In this document: positions 9,611-17,638 of the stretch, in pieces
Position numbering within the stretch: position 1 is the stretch's first letter
Layout: every line of letters starts with the position of its first letter
Assembly (NCBI GenBank): GCA_910585635.1
Contig: CAJUFE010000021.1
Span: 1-52,466, forward strand
Source: an uncultured Lachnospiraceae bacterium
Lineage (GTDB): Bacteria; Bacillota; Clostridia; Lachnospirales; Lachnospiraceae
Direction of reading: 5' to 3'
Length of the DNA: 52,466 nt
The notes under the pieces: generated by a model
The model's database searches: none
Seen by the model: the letters and a program-made list of their open reading frames with translations, nothing else
Told to the model about the DNA's origin: nothing
Position numbers and translations under genes: made by a program

Positions 9611-10495
9611 CTATAACTGTATATATCCCCCGATCTCCCTATCTGCTTCTTCTGGGATAAACCGCATGAACCCGCTGCACGGTGAAAATGTAAGTTCTGA
9701 GAAATAAATATGTCCATTGATAAAGTATAGATCCACGCGTACAAAAGGGATCCCTTTCGATAGTCTTCGGGCGATCTTCTCCATTTCTTCAAAACCTGAT
9801 GGTCTTTCCGGCACTCTCTCGAATGGACGGAAGTCATCTCTCCTAAATCGCTCCATTTTCCAATCCATACTCAAAAAGCTGATCTGAGCTGTTTTATGGT
9901 CTTCCAATCCTTTTGATATATATAAAAATCGGGGTATCCCATTAAAACAATAGAATTTATAATCTGTAAGCCCTTCATCTACACTTTCTTCCATATATTT
10001 TTCAGCTAATATCCTTGGCGGGACATTTTTATACGGCCATTCTCTTCCTGCCCAATAATAATTTCTTTTTAAAGATCGGTTTATCTTTTTTCTGACTGCC
10101 TTGACATCCATTTGTTTTTTGTCTCTGCAGATGTATAGCCCACCACTATCATGAGAACACTTTAATACAAATCGATCCGGCAATCGTTCCAGATCGATCT
10201 CATCAAAAGTATCCCACACACCATAACCAGGTATGATATATTTCTCTCCGATAACATCGCTCACATATTTTTTCACCGCATATTTATCTACCAATGTTGT
10301 ATAGATAGGTGCTCTGTCGTGAATCTTCAGCCATTGGAGTTTTTCATTAAACGTAACCGGATCTTTCAGATCGATCTTTTTTCCAAATCGACAAAAGTAC
10401 ATTAGTTTAATATATGTTTCGTCGCTCAGAGATCTAAGGCCACCTCTTATCCCCAGGACAAATAAAAAACGCATCATTTGGCTTTTTGCCCCCAT
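9611..10495 (-). CDS. TupA-like ATP-grasp protein
   Basis: About 294 residues. DPVTFNEKLQWLKIHDR, LVDKYAVKKYV, FVLKCSHDSGG and VRVDLYFINGHIYFSELTF are the conserved blocks of the TupA-like ATP-grasp family, common in polysaccharide clusters. The fold suggests ATP-dependent ligation, for example amino-acid decoration of a sugar acid; family members are often annotated as glycosyltransferases, which the fold does not support well. ATG at 10495 is five bases after GGAGG. Confidence 0.85.
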   Translation of the reverse strand: MGAKSQMMRFLFVLGIRGGLRSLSDETYIKLMYFCRFGKKIDLKDPVTFNEKLQWLKIHDRAPIYTTLVDKYAVKKYVSDVIGEKYIIPGYGVWDTFDEIDLERLPDRFVLKCSHDSGGLYICRDKKQMDVKAVRKKINRSLKRNYYWAGREWPYKNVPPRILAEKYMEESVDEGLTDYKFYCFNGIPRFLYISKGLEDHKTAQISFLSMDWKMERFRRDDFRPFERVPERPSGFEEMEKIARRLSKGIPFVRVDLYFINGHIYFSELTFSPCSGFMRFIPEEADREIGGYIQL

Positions 10496-10496
10496 A

Positions 10497-11738
10497 TCAT
10501 CCTCCAAGCTCCTGCAAGATCCTATCCATATGTTCCTCTACTCCATACTCGCGTTCACATTTAGCACGCGCTCTCTTCCCCATTTTTCTGCACAGTCCTT
10601 CATCCTCCACAAAAAGTCTTAATTTTTGTGCCAACTCCTCGGGGTCTTTCATTGCAAAGAGCATCCCTGTTTCATTATCATCAATGATCTCCGCCAAGCT
10701 CCCTACCCTGGATGCCACCACGGGTTTTCCATGGGCATACGCTTCTATAACTGTGTTCGGCATATTTTCATACCAGATCGCTGGACAGACGATACAGGTA
10801 GCTTTTGAAATAAGCTCTTCCAGCGCCTCCCCACCTAAAAATCCGGTAAAGATGATCTTCTCTTCTAGCTTATTTTCTACGATATATTTCCATAATTTTT
10901 GATCTTCCGCTGAATCCGATATCTTGCCCGTCATCTTTAAGACATATCCCGTATCTTTTAGCCATTTCATCGCCTTTATGGCATAGATCGGTCCTTTTTG
11001 ATGTGCTAGCCTTCCCAAAAAAAGAAAATATCTCCCATTTTCATAACAAGGTTTGATCTTTGAAGTATCGATAAACGTAGGGACATGATCCACCTTCTCG
11101 GCCGGTACCCCTCCCTCTATGAGCTTTTTTCTTGAAAAGCTACAGGTACAGATAAATTTATCAACTTTTTCGAAGATCTTTTTCCTTTTATATAGCTTCA
11201 TAGCATGGATACGGAGCATAGTCCCCGCCAAAGACCCTTTAACACATCTGCTTTTTATTGCTTTTCGATGATCTCCCTGGATACAAGCCTCACATATCTC
11301 ATCTCCACAGAGAAGATCATACCGGGGGCAAAGCATAAAAAAGTCCGAGACTCTGTGTACTACCCTTACCCCCTCCCGTTTAGCCGCACGGATGATCGAC
11401 GGGGAAAGGTGGTTGATCTCATGGAGGATATACACGGCATCTGGTCTGGTATCCTGTATCAGTCTTCTCAGTCGTTTTTCCGCATCCCAGTTCCATACAA
11501 CCGCCCGATACATGCCGACCATGTTTTTTACCGTTCTTTTTGTATCTGCATACATGAGCTCATCTGCCCGTGGTTTAGCAAAATATCGTTTATATGGTGT
11601 CTCTTTGTTTTGTGGATGATCGACCGAAAATGGTATGATCTCGACCCCTCTTTTTTCGGCGGCTTCTATAAATTTAAACATATATTTTTCTGGTCCGCCC
11701 GCTATGAAATACCGATAATTCGCCACAATGATCTTCAT
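10497..11738 (-). CDS. Family 4 glycosyltransferase
   Basis: About 413 residues. N-terminal acceptor domain with ANYRYFIAGGPEKYMF; a Cys-bearing loop (MLCPRYDLLCGDEICEAC) seen in one GT4 subgroup; donor domain with FLFLGRLAHQKGPIYAIKAM and the E-x7-E region WYENMPNTVIEAYAHGKPV. ATG at 11738 has GGAG six bases upstream; the longer frame starts with TTG. One base separates its stop from the TupA-like start, so the two are coupled. Role: sugar addition in EPS assembly. Confidence 0.88.
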   Translation of the reverse strand: MKIIVANYRYFIAGGPEKYMFKFIEAAEKRGVEIIPFSVDHPQNKETPYKRYFAKPRADELMYADTKRTVKNMVGMYRAVVWNWDAEKRLRRLIQDTRPDAVYILHEINHLSPSIIRAAKREGVRVVHRVSDFFMLCPRYDLLCGDEICEACIQGDHRKAIKSRCVKGSLAGTMLRIHAMKLYKRKKIFEKVDKFICTCSFSRKKLIEGGVPAEKVDHVPTFIDTSKIKPCYENGRYFLFLGRLAHQKGPIYAIKAMKWLKDTGYVLKMTGKISDSAEDQKLWKYIVENKLEEKIIFTGFLGGEALEELISKATCIVCPAIWYENMPNTVIEAYAHGKPVVASRVGSLAEIIDDNETGMLFAMKDPEELAQKLRLFVEDEGLCRKMGKRARAKCEREYGVEEHMDRILQELGG

Positions 11739-11771
11739 CTCTGTCTCCATACTCAATGTGAGAAACTTGGA

Positions 11772-12836
11772 TCACTTATAAAATCCAGCATACCACTCTG
11801 CAAATCTCCGCAAGCCTTCTCTAAGCGGTGTCACCGGCTTAAACCCAAAGTCATTTTCCAGATCTGCTATATCGGCATATGTGACCTCAACATCTCCAGG
11901 CTGCATCGGGAGTAGCTTTATATGTTTTTCCAGATCATGGTCCAGTGGGAGGATACCGGCTTTGATAAGCTCTTGCTGTAAGATCGACACAAAATCTAAC
12001 AGGTCTTCTGGAGAATGGTTTCCGATATTATATACTTTGTAGGGTACTCCTGTCTGATCGTCTGGACCCTCTTGACCGTCCGGTGCTTTCTGCATGACCC
12101 GGATCACACCTTCAATGATATCATCTATATACGTAAAATCCCTTTTGCATTTCCCGTAGTTGAATATCTGGATCGTCTCATCTTTTTTCAGTTTATCTGT
12201 AAAACTAAAATAGGCCATATCTGGTCTGCCTGCCGGGCCATATACCGTAAAAAAACGCAGGCCCGTCGATGGGATATGATATAGCTTTGCGTATGCATGG
12301 GCGATCAATTCATCCGACTTCTTTGTCGCAGCATAAAGAGAGACCGGCCGATCGGTCTTATCTTCTGTGGAATATGGGATCTTTGTGTTTGCACCATAAA
12401 CACTTGATGAGCTTGCATAGACCAAATGTTTGACACCAGCAAAGCCATGATCATAAGAGTGTCTGCAGGCCTCTATGATATTGTAAAAGCCGATCATATT
12501 TGACCTGATATACGCATCCGGATGATCGATCGAATATCGCACGCCAGCCTGAGCCGCCAGATTCACGACGATGGCCGGTCTATATGAGCTGAATAGCTCG
12601 CTGACGATAGCCTTGTCTGAAATATCTCCCTTTACGAAGGTAAATCTTTTATCATCTAAAAACCGCTCTAGCCTGTATCTTTTCAGCCTGATGTCATAAT
12701 AATCGTTTAGATCGTCGATACCGACCACTATTGCATCTGGATGATCGACTAATATTTTTTCTGCCAGGTTTGCTCCAATAAAACCTGCAACTCCTGTGAT
12801 CAGTACTACACTATCATTGATATCGATCTTACTCAT
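11772..12836 (-). CDS. NAD-dependent UDP-sugar epimerase, UDP-glucuronate 4-epimerase-like
   Basis: 354 residues. Extended short-chain dehydrogenase: Rossmann motif TGVAGFIGANLAE near residue 14, VNLAAQAGVRYSIDHP, the catalytic Ser region YASSSSVYG and the YAATKK (YxxxK) motif, then GLRFFTVYGPAGRPDMA. The GVRYSI and GRPDMA blocks favour UDP-glucuronate 4-epimerase (giving UDP-galacturonate) over plain GalE. It would supply a sugar nucleotide for the polymer. The C-terminal half contains a short polar insert (APDGQEGPDDQTGVP). Confidence 0.87.
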   Translation of the reverse strand: MSKIDINDSVVLITGVAGFIGANLAEKILVDHPDAIVVGIDDLNDYYDIRLKRYRLERFLDDKRFTFVKGDISDKAIVSELFSSYRPAIVVNLAAQAGVRYSIDHPDAYIRSNMIGFYNIIEACRHSYDHGFAGVKHLVYASSSSVYGANTKIPYSTEDKTDRPVSLYAATKKSDELIAHAYAKLYHIPSTGLRFFTVYGPAGRPDMAYFSFTDKLKKDETIQIFNYGKCKRDFTYIDDIIEGVIRVMQKAPDGQEGPDDQTGVPYKVYNIGNHSPEDLLDFVSILQQELIKAGILPLDHDLEKHIKLLPMQPGDVEVTYADIADLENDFGFKPVTPLREGLRRFAEWYAGFYK

Positions 12837-12886
12837 ACGCTCATTTATCCCCTAAATAAATCCTTATCTTTATACTCTATTTTAAT

Positions 12887-14047
12887 TTATGATAAAAACA
12901 GCATCTCATATCGCTGCGTTATATCCTTCCACGTATACTTTTCTATGATCCGGCCTTTCGCCTTCTCCTCTAGCCTTTTCCTACCCGCCCCCGCTATCTG
13001 ATCTACCTTATCGATCACCTCAGCCAGACTACCTTCTTTTTTCTTCCAGTACAAAGCCCCATCCCCCGCCACTTCCCGGTTAAACCCCACATCCAGCAGC
13101 AGGTTCACCTCCGTACTCCCCAACGCCTCCAGCAAACTAGGATTGGTCCCCCCGACCTCATGCCCATGGATATACCCATAGGCATCCTCCCGGATCTTCT
13201 TCAGCAGCTCCTGCTCATAGACCGTCCCCACGAACTTGATCCGAGGATCCTTTTGGAAATGCAGCCTTTTCTCCAGCTTCCGCAAAAACCGCGCATCCGC
13301 TGTGGTGATGATCGCCAGATCCCGCTCAGTCCCACTCTTCATGAACTCACGGATCATGGTCTCGAAATTATTCTCCGGTACGAAACGTCCCACGATCAGA
13401 TAATAGCCATGAGGGCGCAGCCCTTTTTCCCTGAGCCACCCCTTATATCGCACATCATCATCCGCCAGCGTCGACGGGGTAAGGTCCGTCCCATAAGCGA
13501 TAAAGGTGGTACGCGGCTGATACCTCGCATATTCCCTTTGGATATAGCGCTCAATGTTCTTGCTGTCACAGATGAGCAAGTCGCAATGTCCCACCATCAA
13601 CCGCTCCGAAAGCTTCCAATACCGCCTGACCAAAAACGGCCATTTCCTGCGCTTCCACTCATGGCCATCCGGATTGACATAAAGCCTTCCGCCAAGCTTG
13701 TGGACCTCCCGCTCAAACCGTCTGGCAAAGGGACCGATCCGGCAGGCCAGGATGTAGATGATCGGATGCTCGACATGGTTCTTTTTGATATGATGGATAC
13801 ACCACCAAAATGCCTTTACATCATAATAGATCGCCTGGGCCGGACCGATAGTCGGGACCTTGATATTGAACCCGGTGGCGCCGTGATGGCGGAAGGTATG
13901 GATCGTGTTGCCTTTATCAGCCTTGCAGGCGATGTAATAGCGGATATTCTTATTGCCTTCATGGTATTCCGTAAGCTTGTCCACAAAGGTCTCATATCCG
14001 CCATAACCGCCAAATCCCTTACTCCCGATCACATAGACATCCTGCAT
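12887..14047 (-). CDS. DUF1972 glycosyltransferase, Cps2T-like rhamnosyltransferase
   Basis: About 386 residues. MQDVYVIGSKGFGGYGGYET at the N-terminus and VNPDGHEWKRRKWP are hallmarks of DUF1972 transferases such as pneumococcal Cps2T, which adds rhamnose as second sugar on the lipid carrier. A GT4-like donor domain follows (YYLIVGRFVPENNFETMI, HEVGGTNPSLLEALG). ATG at 14047 has AGGAGAGG upstream. As the first transferase gene of the operon, it fits an early assembly step. The DNA here is more GC-rich than the genes to its left. Confidence 0.87.
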   Translation of the reverse strand: MQDVYVIGSKGFGGYGGYETFVDKLTEYHEGNKNIRYYIACKADKGNTIHTFRHHGATGFNIKVPTIGPAQAIYYDVKAFWWCIHHIKKNHVEHPIIYILACRIGPFARRFEREVHKLGGRLYVNPDGHEWKRRKWPFLVRRYWKLSERLMVGHCDLLICDSKNIERYIQREYARYQPRTTFIAYGTDLTPSTLADDDVRYKGWLREKGLRPHGYYLIVGRFVPENNFETMIREFMKSGTERDLAIITTADARFLRKLEKRLHFQKDPRIKFVGTVYEQELLKKIREDAYGYIHGHEVGGTNPSLLEALGSTEVNLLLDVGFNREVAGDGALYWKKKEGSLAEVIDKVDQIAGAGRKRLEEKAKGRIIEKYTWKDITQRYEMLFLS

Positions 14048-14067
14048 CGATATCCTCTCCTTATCCC

Positions 14068-14991
14068 TTACCCACAAACCTCCCGCATCAACTCCTTCGC
14101 ATACGCCCCCATACTCCCCTTCAGATCCTTCGGCGTGACCGCCTTCTCGATCCCCGCTAACTCCCGGTATTTCTCAAAGATATTGATCACCATCTTCATG
14201 GACAGAGGCCTTCCCAGCTTGGAGAGGAACATCTGCTCCCGGTACTCGCCCTCTCGTTCGAAGCAGTCGTGCTCCATGAGCCACTGCCCCAGCCGCTCCC
14301 GCAGAGCCTTAGAATAGAGATAGACCTGCCGGTCCTTGCCCCGCTTCCTGGACACTGTCAGGACGCCGGTCTCCCGGTCATAGTCCGTGACCTTTAAGCG
14401 CAGCAGCTCGCTGACCTCGATCCCGTGGTAAAAGAGCAGCTCCATCATCACCAGATCCCGCAGACAGACCCGCCTGCGGAAATCACTGTCCAGCCGGTCC
14501 ATCTCCCGACAGATCGCCTGGAAGAAGGCATCGATCTCTTTTTTAGATAAAGCCTCGGCCGATCCTCCCGGCGATATCCCTGGCATCCTGTCTGATGATC
14601 TAAAGGACAGCCTGCCATCCGACACACCGCTTCCTTTAGCAGCCGGTCCGGGGGCCTGTCCGGTCTGCGCCAGATACGTCAAAAAATAGCGGAACACCCG
14701 ACCCTTCCTGGAGATCGTGGAGGTCCGAAGCTTTCTCTCCATGGCCAGATAGCGCAGATACCGCAAGATCTCCTGCTCCAGGTCAGCTCCGCCTAATGCG
14801 GCCTCCCCCAGATCGGTCTCCGCCTCTGCCCCTCCATCCCGCTCCAGCCACCGGGAAAAATGCTCCAGGTCCAGCCGGTAGGCCTTCTCTGTCCGGTCGT
14901 CTAATCCCCGTCCGGTCACCTGGCTGCGGATGAAATCCTCGATCAGTCCATCCAGCGTTCTCTCGGACGGCCCATCCCATGCTCTGACCAT
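14068..14991 (-). CDS. Tyrosine-recombinase-fold protein lacking its catalytic residues; first gene of the EPS operon
   Basis: 307 residues from the ATG at 14991 (preceded by GGAGGGGAGAGAGG); a GTG at 15048 is an alternative. It has the core-binding SAM-like domain (EKAYRLDLEHFSRWLE) and a catalytic-domain fold (RDLVMMELLFYHGIEVSELL, RKRGKDRQVYL, TPKDLKGSMGAYAKEL). Against XerC/D, the first catalytic Arg (GLRVSEL) is Glu, the HxLR motif is KDLK, and the protein ends about 18 residues after it, so the GH segment and the nucleophile Tyr are absent. No frameshifted remainder follows. It probably binds DNA without cutting it. The Cps2T-like gene starts 20 bases downstream. Confidence 0.85.
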   Translation of the reverse strand: MVRAWDGPSERTLDGLIEDFIRSQVTGRGLDDRTEKAYRLDLEHFSRWLERDGGAEAETDLGEAALGGADLEQEILRYLRYLAMERKLRTSTISRKGRVFRYFLTYLAQTGQAPGPAAKGSGVSDGRLSFRSSDRMPGISPGGSAEALSKKEIDAFFQAICREMDRLDSDFRRRVCLRDLVMMELLFYHGIEVSELLRLKVTDYDRETGVLTVSRKRGKDRQVYLYSKALRERLGQWLMEHDCFEREGEYREQMFLSKLGRPLSMKMVINIFEKYRELAGIEKAVTPKDLKGSMGAYAKELMREVCG

Positions 14992-15108
14992 AACCTCTCT
15001 CCCCTCCACAGCTCGGATCCCTGGCCCACCCTTCCTTTTCGCATCCACATAGCGGCCCCTACAGCCACCTTAAATATCCAAATAACTTCTTTGCATAGAA
15101 CTTTTCTC

Positions 15109-15141
15109 GGTATTTATACCTTTTGCAGGTATTATTATACC
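15109..15141. promoter_or_regulatory. Two palindromic operators over the EPS/XRE divergent promoters
   Basis: GGTATTTATACC at 15109-15120 and GGTATTATTATACC at 15128-15141 are both perfect in their GGTAT/ATACC arms; their centres are 20 bases apart, about two helical turns. The right one covers the EPS -10 box. The left one overlaps a possible -10 of the divergent XRE gene (TTGCAT at 15091-15096, 17 bases, TTATAC). The XRE protein next door is the obvious candidate repressor. Confidence 0.65.
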
Positions 15142-15162
15142 TTTCACGAATATCCAAGTCAA
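15134..15162 (-). promoter_or_regulatory. Promoter of the EPS operon
   Basis: On the minus strand TTGACT (15157-15162) and TATAAT (15134-15139) are separated by exactly 17 bases. The predicted start is near 15127, leaving a leader of about 135 bases before the recombinase-like gene. The -10 box lies inside a palindrome. Confidence 0.8.
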
Positions 15163-15247
15163 TGTTTTTTTCTTACAATAACCTTAAAAACCGCTTGGAA
15201 CCTCTTGGAAATGGTTTCGATCGAGTCTATCGGGATGGGGAGTCCGC

Positions 15248-15715
15248 ATGAACAGGATCGCAGAATTGAGAAAAGAAAAAAGGATGAGCCAGATCAGTCT
15301 GGGGATGAAGCTGAACGTCTCCCAGAAGATGATCAGCGCCTATGAGAATGGGATAAATGAGCCCAGCATCGATCTGCTGATGCGGATGGCCGATATCTTC
15401 CACGCGTCGATCGATTACATCGTGGGCTACTCGGATAACCGGTATCCGGAATATCGGATCTTGAACACCTCCTATCCCAGCCCCTCCGCGAAGGATATGG
15501 ACCGCCTGTTCAATGACCTGTCCGACCGGAACAAATGGATCGCCCAGGGCGTCCTCCTGGGGCTCTTGGCCAGCCAGCAGGCAGAGCCCGCCCCAGCTGA
15601 CGGCCTTGCCCAGTTCATCCGACCTGATGGATCTGCCAGGTCCACAGGATCTGCTAAGTCGGCGGATCCCACTGGGTCTTCTGGCCCCGTCCCACCTGAC
15701 GGCCCCAGAAGCTAA
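15248..15715 (+). CDS. XRE-family transcriptional regulator with a low-complexity tail
   Basis: 155 residues; ATG at 15248 with GGGGAG upstream. Residues 1-60 form a helix-turn-helix of the Cro/CI type (IAELRKEKRMSQISLGMKLN, VSQKMISAYENGINEPS). Residues 75-112 may form an oligomerisation helix. The last 45 residues are Ser/Ala/Gly/Pro-rich with loose repeats (ARSTGSAKSADPTGSSG). It is divergent from the EPS operon, and the paired palindromes in between suggest that it controls both itself and that operon. Confidence 0.88.
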   Translation: MNRIAELRKEKRMSQISLGMKLNVSQKMISAYENGINEPSIDLLMRMADIFHASIDYIVGYSDNRYPEYRILNTSYPSPSAKDMDRLFNDLSDRNKWIAQGVLLGLLASQQAEPAPADGLAQFIRPDGSARSTGSAKSADPTGSSGPVPPDGPRS

Positions 15716-15720
15716 AAAAT

Positions 15721-15772
15721 GCCCCCTTCTCGAATAAGGTCTGGATCTACCAGTCCTTATCGAGAAGGGGGC
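15721..15772. terminator. Bidirectional terminator between convergent genes
   Basis: Arms 15721-15739 and 15755-15772 (GCCCCCTTCTCGA and its complement) form a strong stem. On the minus strand the stem is followed by TTTTTT; on the plus strand by a T-rich stretch. It serves the XRE gene and the converging ATPase gene. Confidence 0.9.
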
Positions 15773-15803
15773 TTCTCTTTCGTTTTGCGACAGCCCTCCA
15801 TTT

Positions 15804-17414
15804 TTACAGCATTTCCACTTTACAAGCATGTTTTTTCGTCTTTTTATCGTAGCTGATCCCTACTGCGATCACCCTTTTGCTATACTTCTGTCTTTCTCCC
15901 ATCTTGCCCTTGAACCGTAGCGCGTAGCCCTTATCTTTGATCTGCCCTATCGCATCCTCCGGTGTGCTGTCCACCTTTAGCTCAAGGATCACCCCGTCCA
16001 TATCCTTATACTCCGGATAAAAGATAAAATCTACATAGCCGACCCCAGCCTTATCCTCTCGCTCTACACGATACCGATCCCTGGCCGCCAGATAGACCAG
16101 ATTGACCACAGCAGACAGCTCGATCTCACTGTTATAGGAAAATATAGGAGACTCTGTGTTATGTGCAAACTCCAATATCTCTGCCATCGTCTCCGTATCG
16201 CCCTGCAGGGTCGCCGACAGCATCCTCCTCGACTCGTTCGCCAGCCGATGCACATATCCCATGGACTCCTTATCCATAAGAAGCTCTTGGAACTTATCCA
16301 TCAACTCCTTATTGGGGATAAAGACCTTTCCATCCATATACGTGAGAAGACCGTAGATCACCATAGCCGAATAGATCTCTTCCTTCGTCTCCAGCTCCAT
16401 AGAGGCGGCTGCGTATTTCCGTATCTCTGTCTCGATCCCTTCGCCTGCCACCATCAGGACCAGGTCGTCCCGTATATCCTCGATATCATTTTTCACATAA
16501 AAGAAGATCTCATCATAGGGGCCGGAGCTGGTCCAATAGTCGGCCAACTGGTTATTGGCTAATGCGCACACCACCGAACGGGGGTTATACATCCTCTCCC
16601 CAGACGCTGTGTGATAGCCATCGTACCACATCCGTAACTCTTCCCGTGTGACCTTCGGCCTTTTCGTGATCTTAAGATATGTGTCAAAAAGCTGGTCTAC
16701 CTCTTTTTCCATAAAACCAAAACGATCACTGAACCGCTCCATCACGGTCATATCGTACTCTACGAACATGTTCAGTTCTGAACCGCTTGAGTATTTCGCT
16801 ATTGGGAGTACGCCAGTCATATAGGTGAATCCCACATATACCTGATCTTTCAAGAGGCTTTTAAGAAACGCCAGATACGCCTGCTGATCCTCCCCCGAGA
16901 TAAAGGACATATGGAAGGGTGCATCCCACTCATCGATCACAAAAACGAACTTCTCTTTTGTTTTCTCAAATATGGTCAGGAGGTTATCCCAAAGAGGGGC
17001 CGCCACATCGATCTCGACCTCTGGATAGGCCTCTGCCAGATCCCGGTCGATCCCATCCTGGATCCGGTCGATATACTGCGCATAGCTGCTGCATCCTCTC
17101 GGCACCCTGCTCAGATCCATAAAGATCACATTGTGCTGGCCCAGATGGGTTTTATAGATCGTACTCTCCGCCACCGCAAGCTTATCAAATATACCGGAGC
17201 TATCGGCCGCCTTTCCCAAAAAAGCGCCGACCATATCTGCCATCACACTTTTCCCGAAACGCCGCGGCCTCGTGATGCATAGATATCTCTGCCCATCCAG
17301 CTCGACCGTCTCTAAGATCTCCTGCAGGATCTCTGTTTTATCTACAAAAAACCGGGTCCCTGCGATCTGTTTATACGCTTCAAAGGGGATCAAGCTATTC
17401 AGATATCTTCCCAC
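15804..17414 (-). CDS. AAA-ATPase-like protein with C-terminal PD-(D/E)XK nuclease-like domain
   Basis: About 536 residues. N-terminal domain of the AAA-ATPase-like family: FFVDKTEIL, an atypical P-loop CITRPRRFGKSVMADM, Walker B FVFVIDEWDAP, then GFTYMTGVLPIAKYSSGSELN. The C-terminus has a PDDEXK_9-type core (VGYVDFIFYPEY, VILELKVDSTPEDAIGQIK). Proteins of this class are abundant in gut Firmicutes and Bacteroidetes, often in many copies; their function is not settled. GTG at 17414 is eight bases after AGGAGG; a GTG at 17420 is too close to it. Single-gene unit with its own promoter and terminator. Confidence 0.88.
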   Translation of the reverse strand: MGRYLNSLIPFEAYKQIAGTRFFVDKTEILQEILETVELDGQRYLCITRPRRFGKSVMADMVGAFLGKAADSSGIFDKLAVAESTIYKTHLGQHNVIFMDLSRVPRGCSSYAQYIDRIQDGIDRDLAEAYPEVEIDVAAPLWDNLLTIFEKTKEKFVFVIDEWDAPFHMSFISGEDQQAYLAFLKSLLKDQVYVGFTYMTGVLPIAKYSSGSELNMFVEYDMTVMERFSDRFGFMEKEVDQLFDTYLKITKRPKVTREELRMWYDGYHTASGERMYNPRSVVCALANNQLADYWTSSGPYDEIFFYVKNDIEDIRDDLVLMVAGEGIETEIRKYAAASMELETKEEIYSAMVIYGLLTYMDGKVFIPNKELMDKFQELLMDKESMGYVHRLANESRRMLSATLQGDTETMAEILEFAHNTESPIFSYNSEIELSAVVNLVYLAARDRYRVEREDKAGVGYVDFIFYPEYKDMDGVILELKVDSTPEDAIGQIKDKGYALRFKGKMGERQKYSKRVIAVGISYDKKTKKHACKVEML

Positions 17415-17454
17415 GCCCACATCCTCCTTTTCTGATGATCTTTGCTATGTTTTT

Positions 17455-17483
17455 ATCATACTATATGGGTCCTCAGAATGCAA
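17455..17483 (-). promoter_or_regulatory. Promoter of the AAA-ATPase gene
   Basis: Minus-strand TTGCAT (17478-17483), 17 bases, TATGAT (17455-17460), about 40 bases before the start codon. Confidence 0.65.
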
Positions 17484-17540
17484 GAGCCTGAGGAGCGATC
17501 GCCCGCCGCCTTTGCCTGTGGACACTAACGGCCTCCCCGC

Positions 17541-17569
17541 TTGCAGATCTCCCCTCCCTACTATATAAT
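17541..17569 (+). promoter_or_regulatory. Promoter of the threonine-aldolase-like gene
   Basis: TTGCAG (17541-17546), 17 bases, TATAAT (17564-17569), then a 65-base leader to the ribosome site AGGAGG. Confidence 0.7.
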
Positions 17570-17638
17570 AGGACTGCAGACAACCAAAAGCACCACCCAG
17601 ACTCAAACCCAAATACAAAACGCAGGAGGATGACACAG

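Noticed and set aside
13160..14317. Long plus-strand open frame of 385 codons
   Set aside because: Lies opposite the Cps2T-like gene and recombinase-like gene, which have family motifs; the plus frame has none and is a by-product of GC-rich codon use.
14068..14991. Site-specific inversion of EPS promoters by the recombinase
   Set aside because: The protein lacks all recognisable catalytic residues and I saw no long inverted repeats flanking the promoter; only short operator-like palindromes are present.
358..15162. Interpreting the EPS locus as a complete capsule system
   Set aside because: No initiating sugar-phosphate transferase or chain-length regulator is visible, so completeness cannot be claimed from this window.
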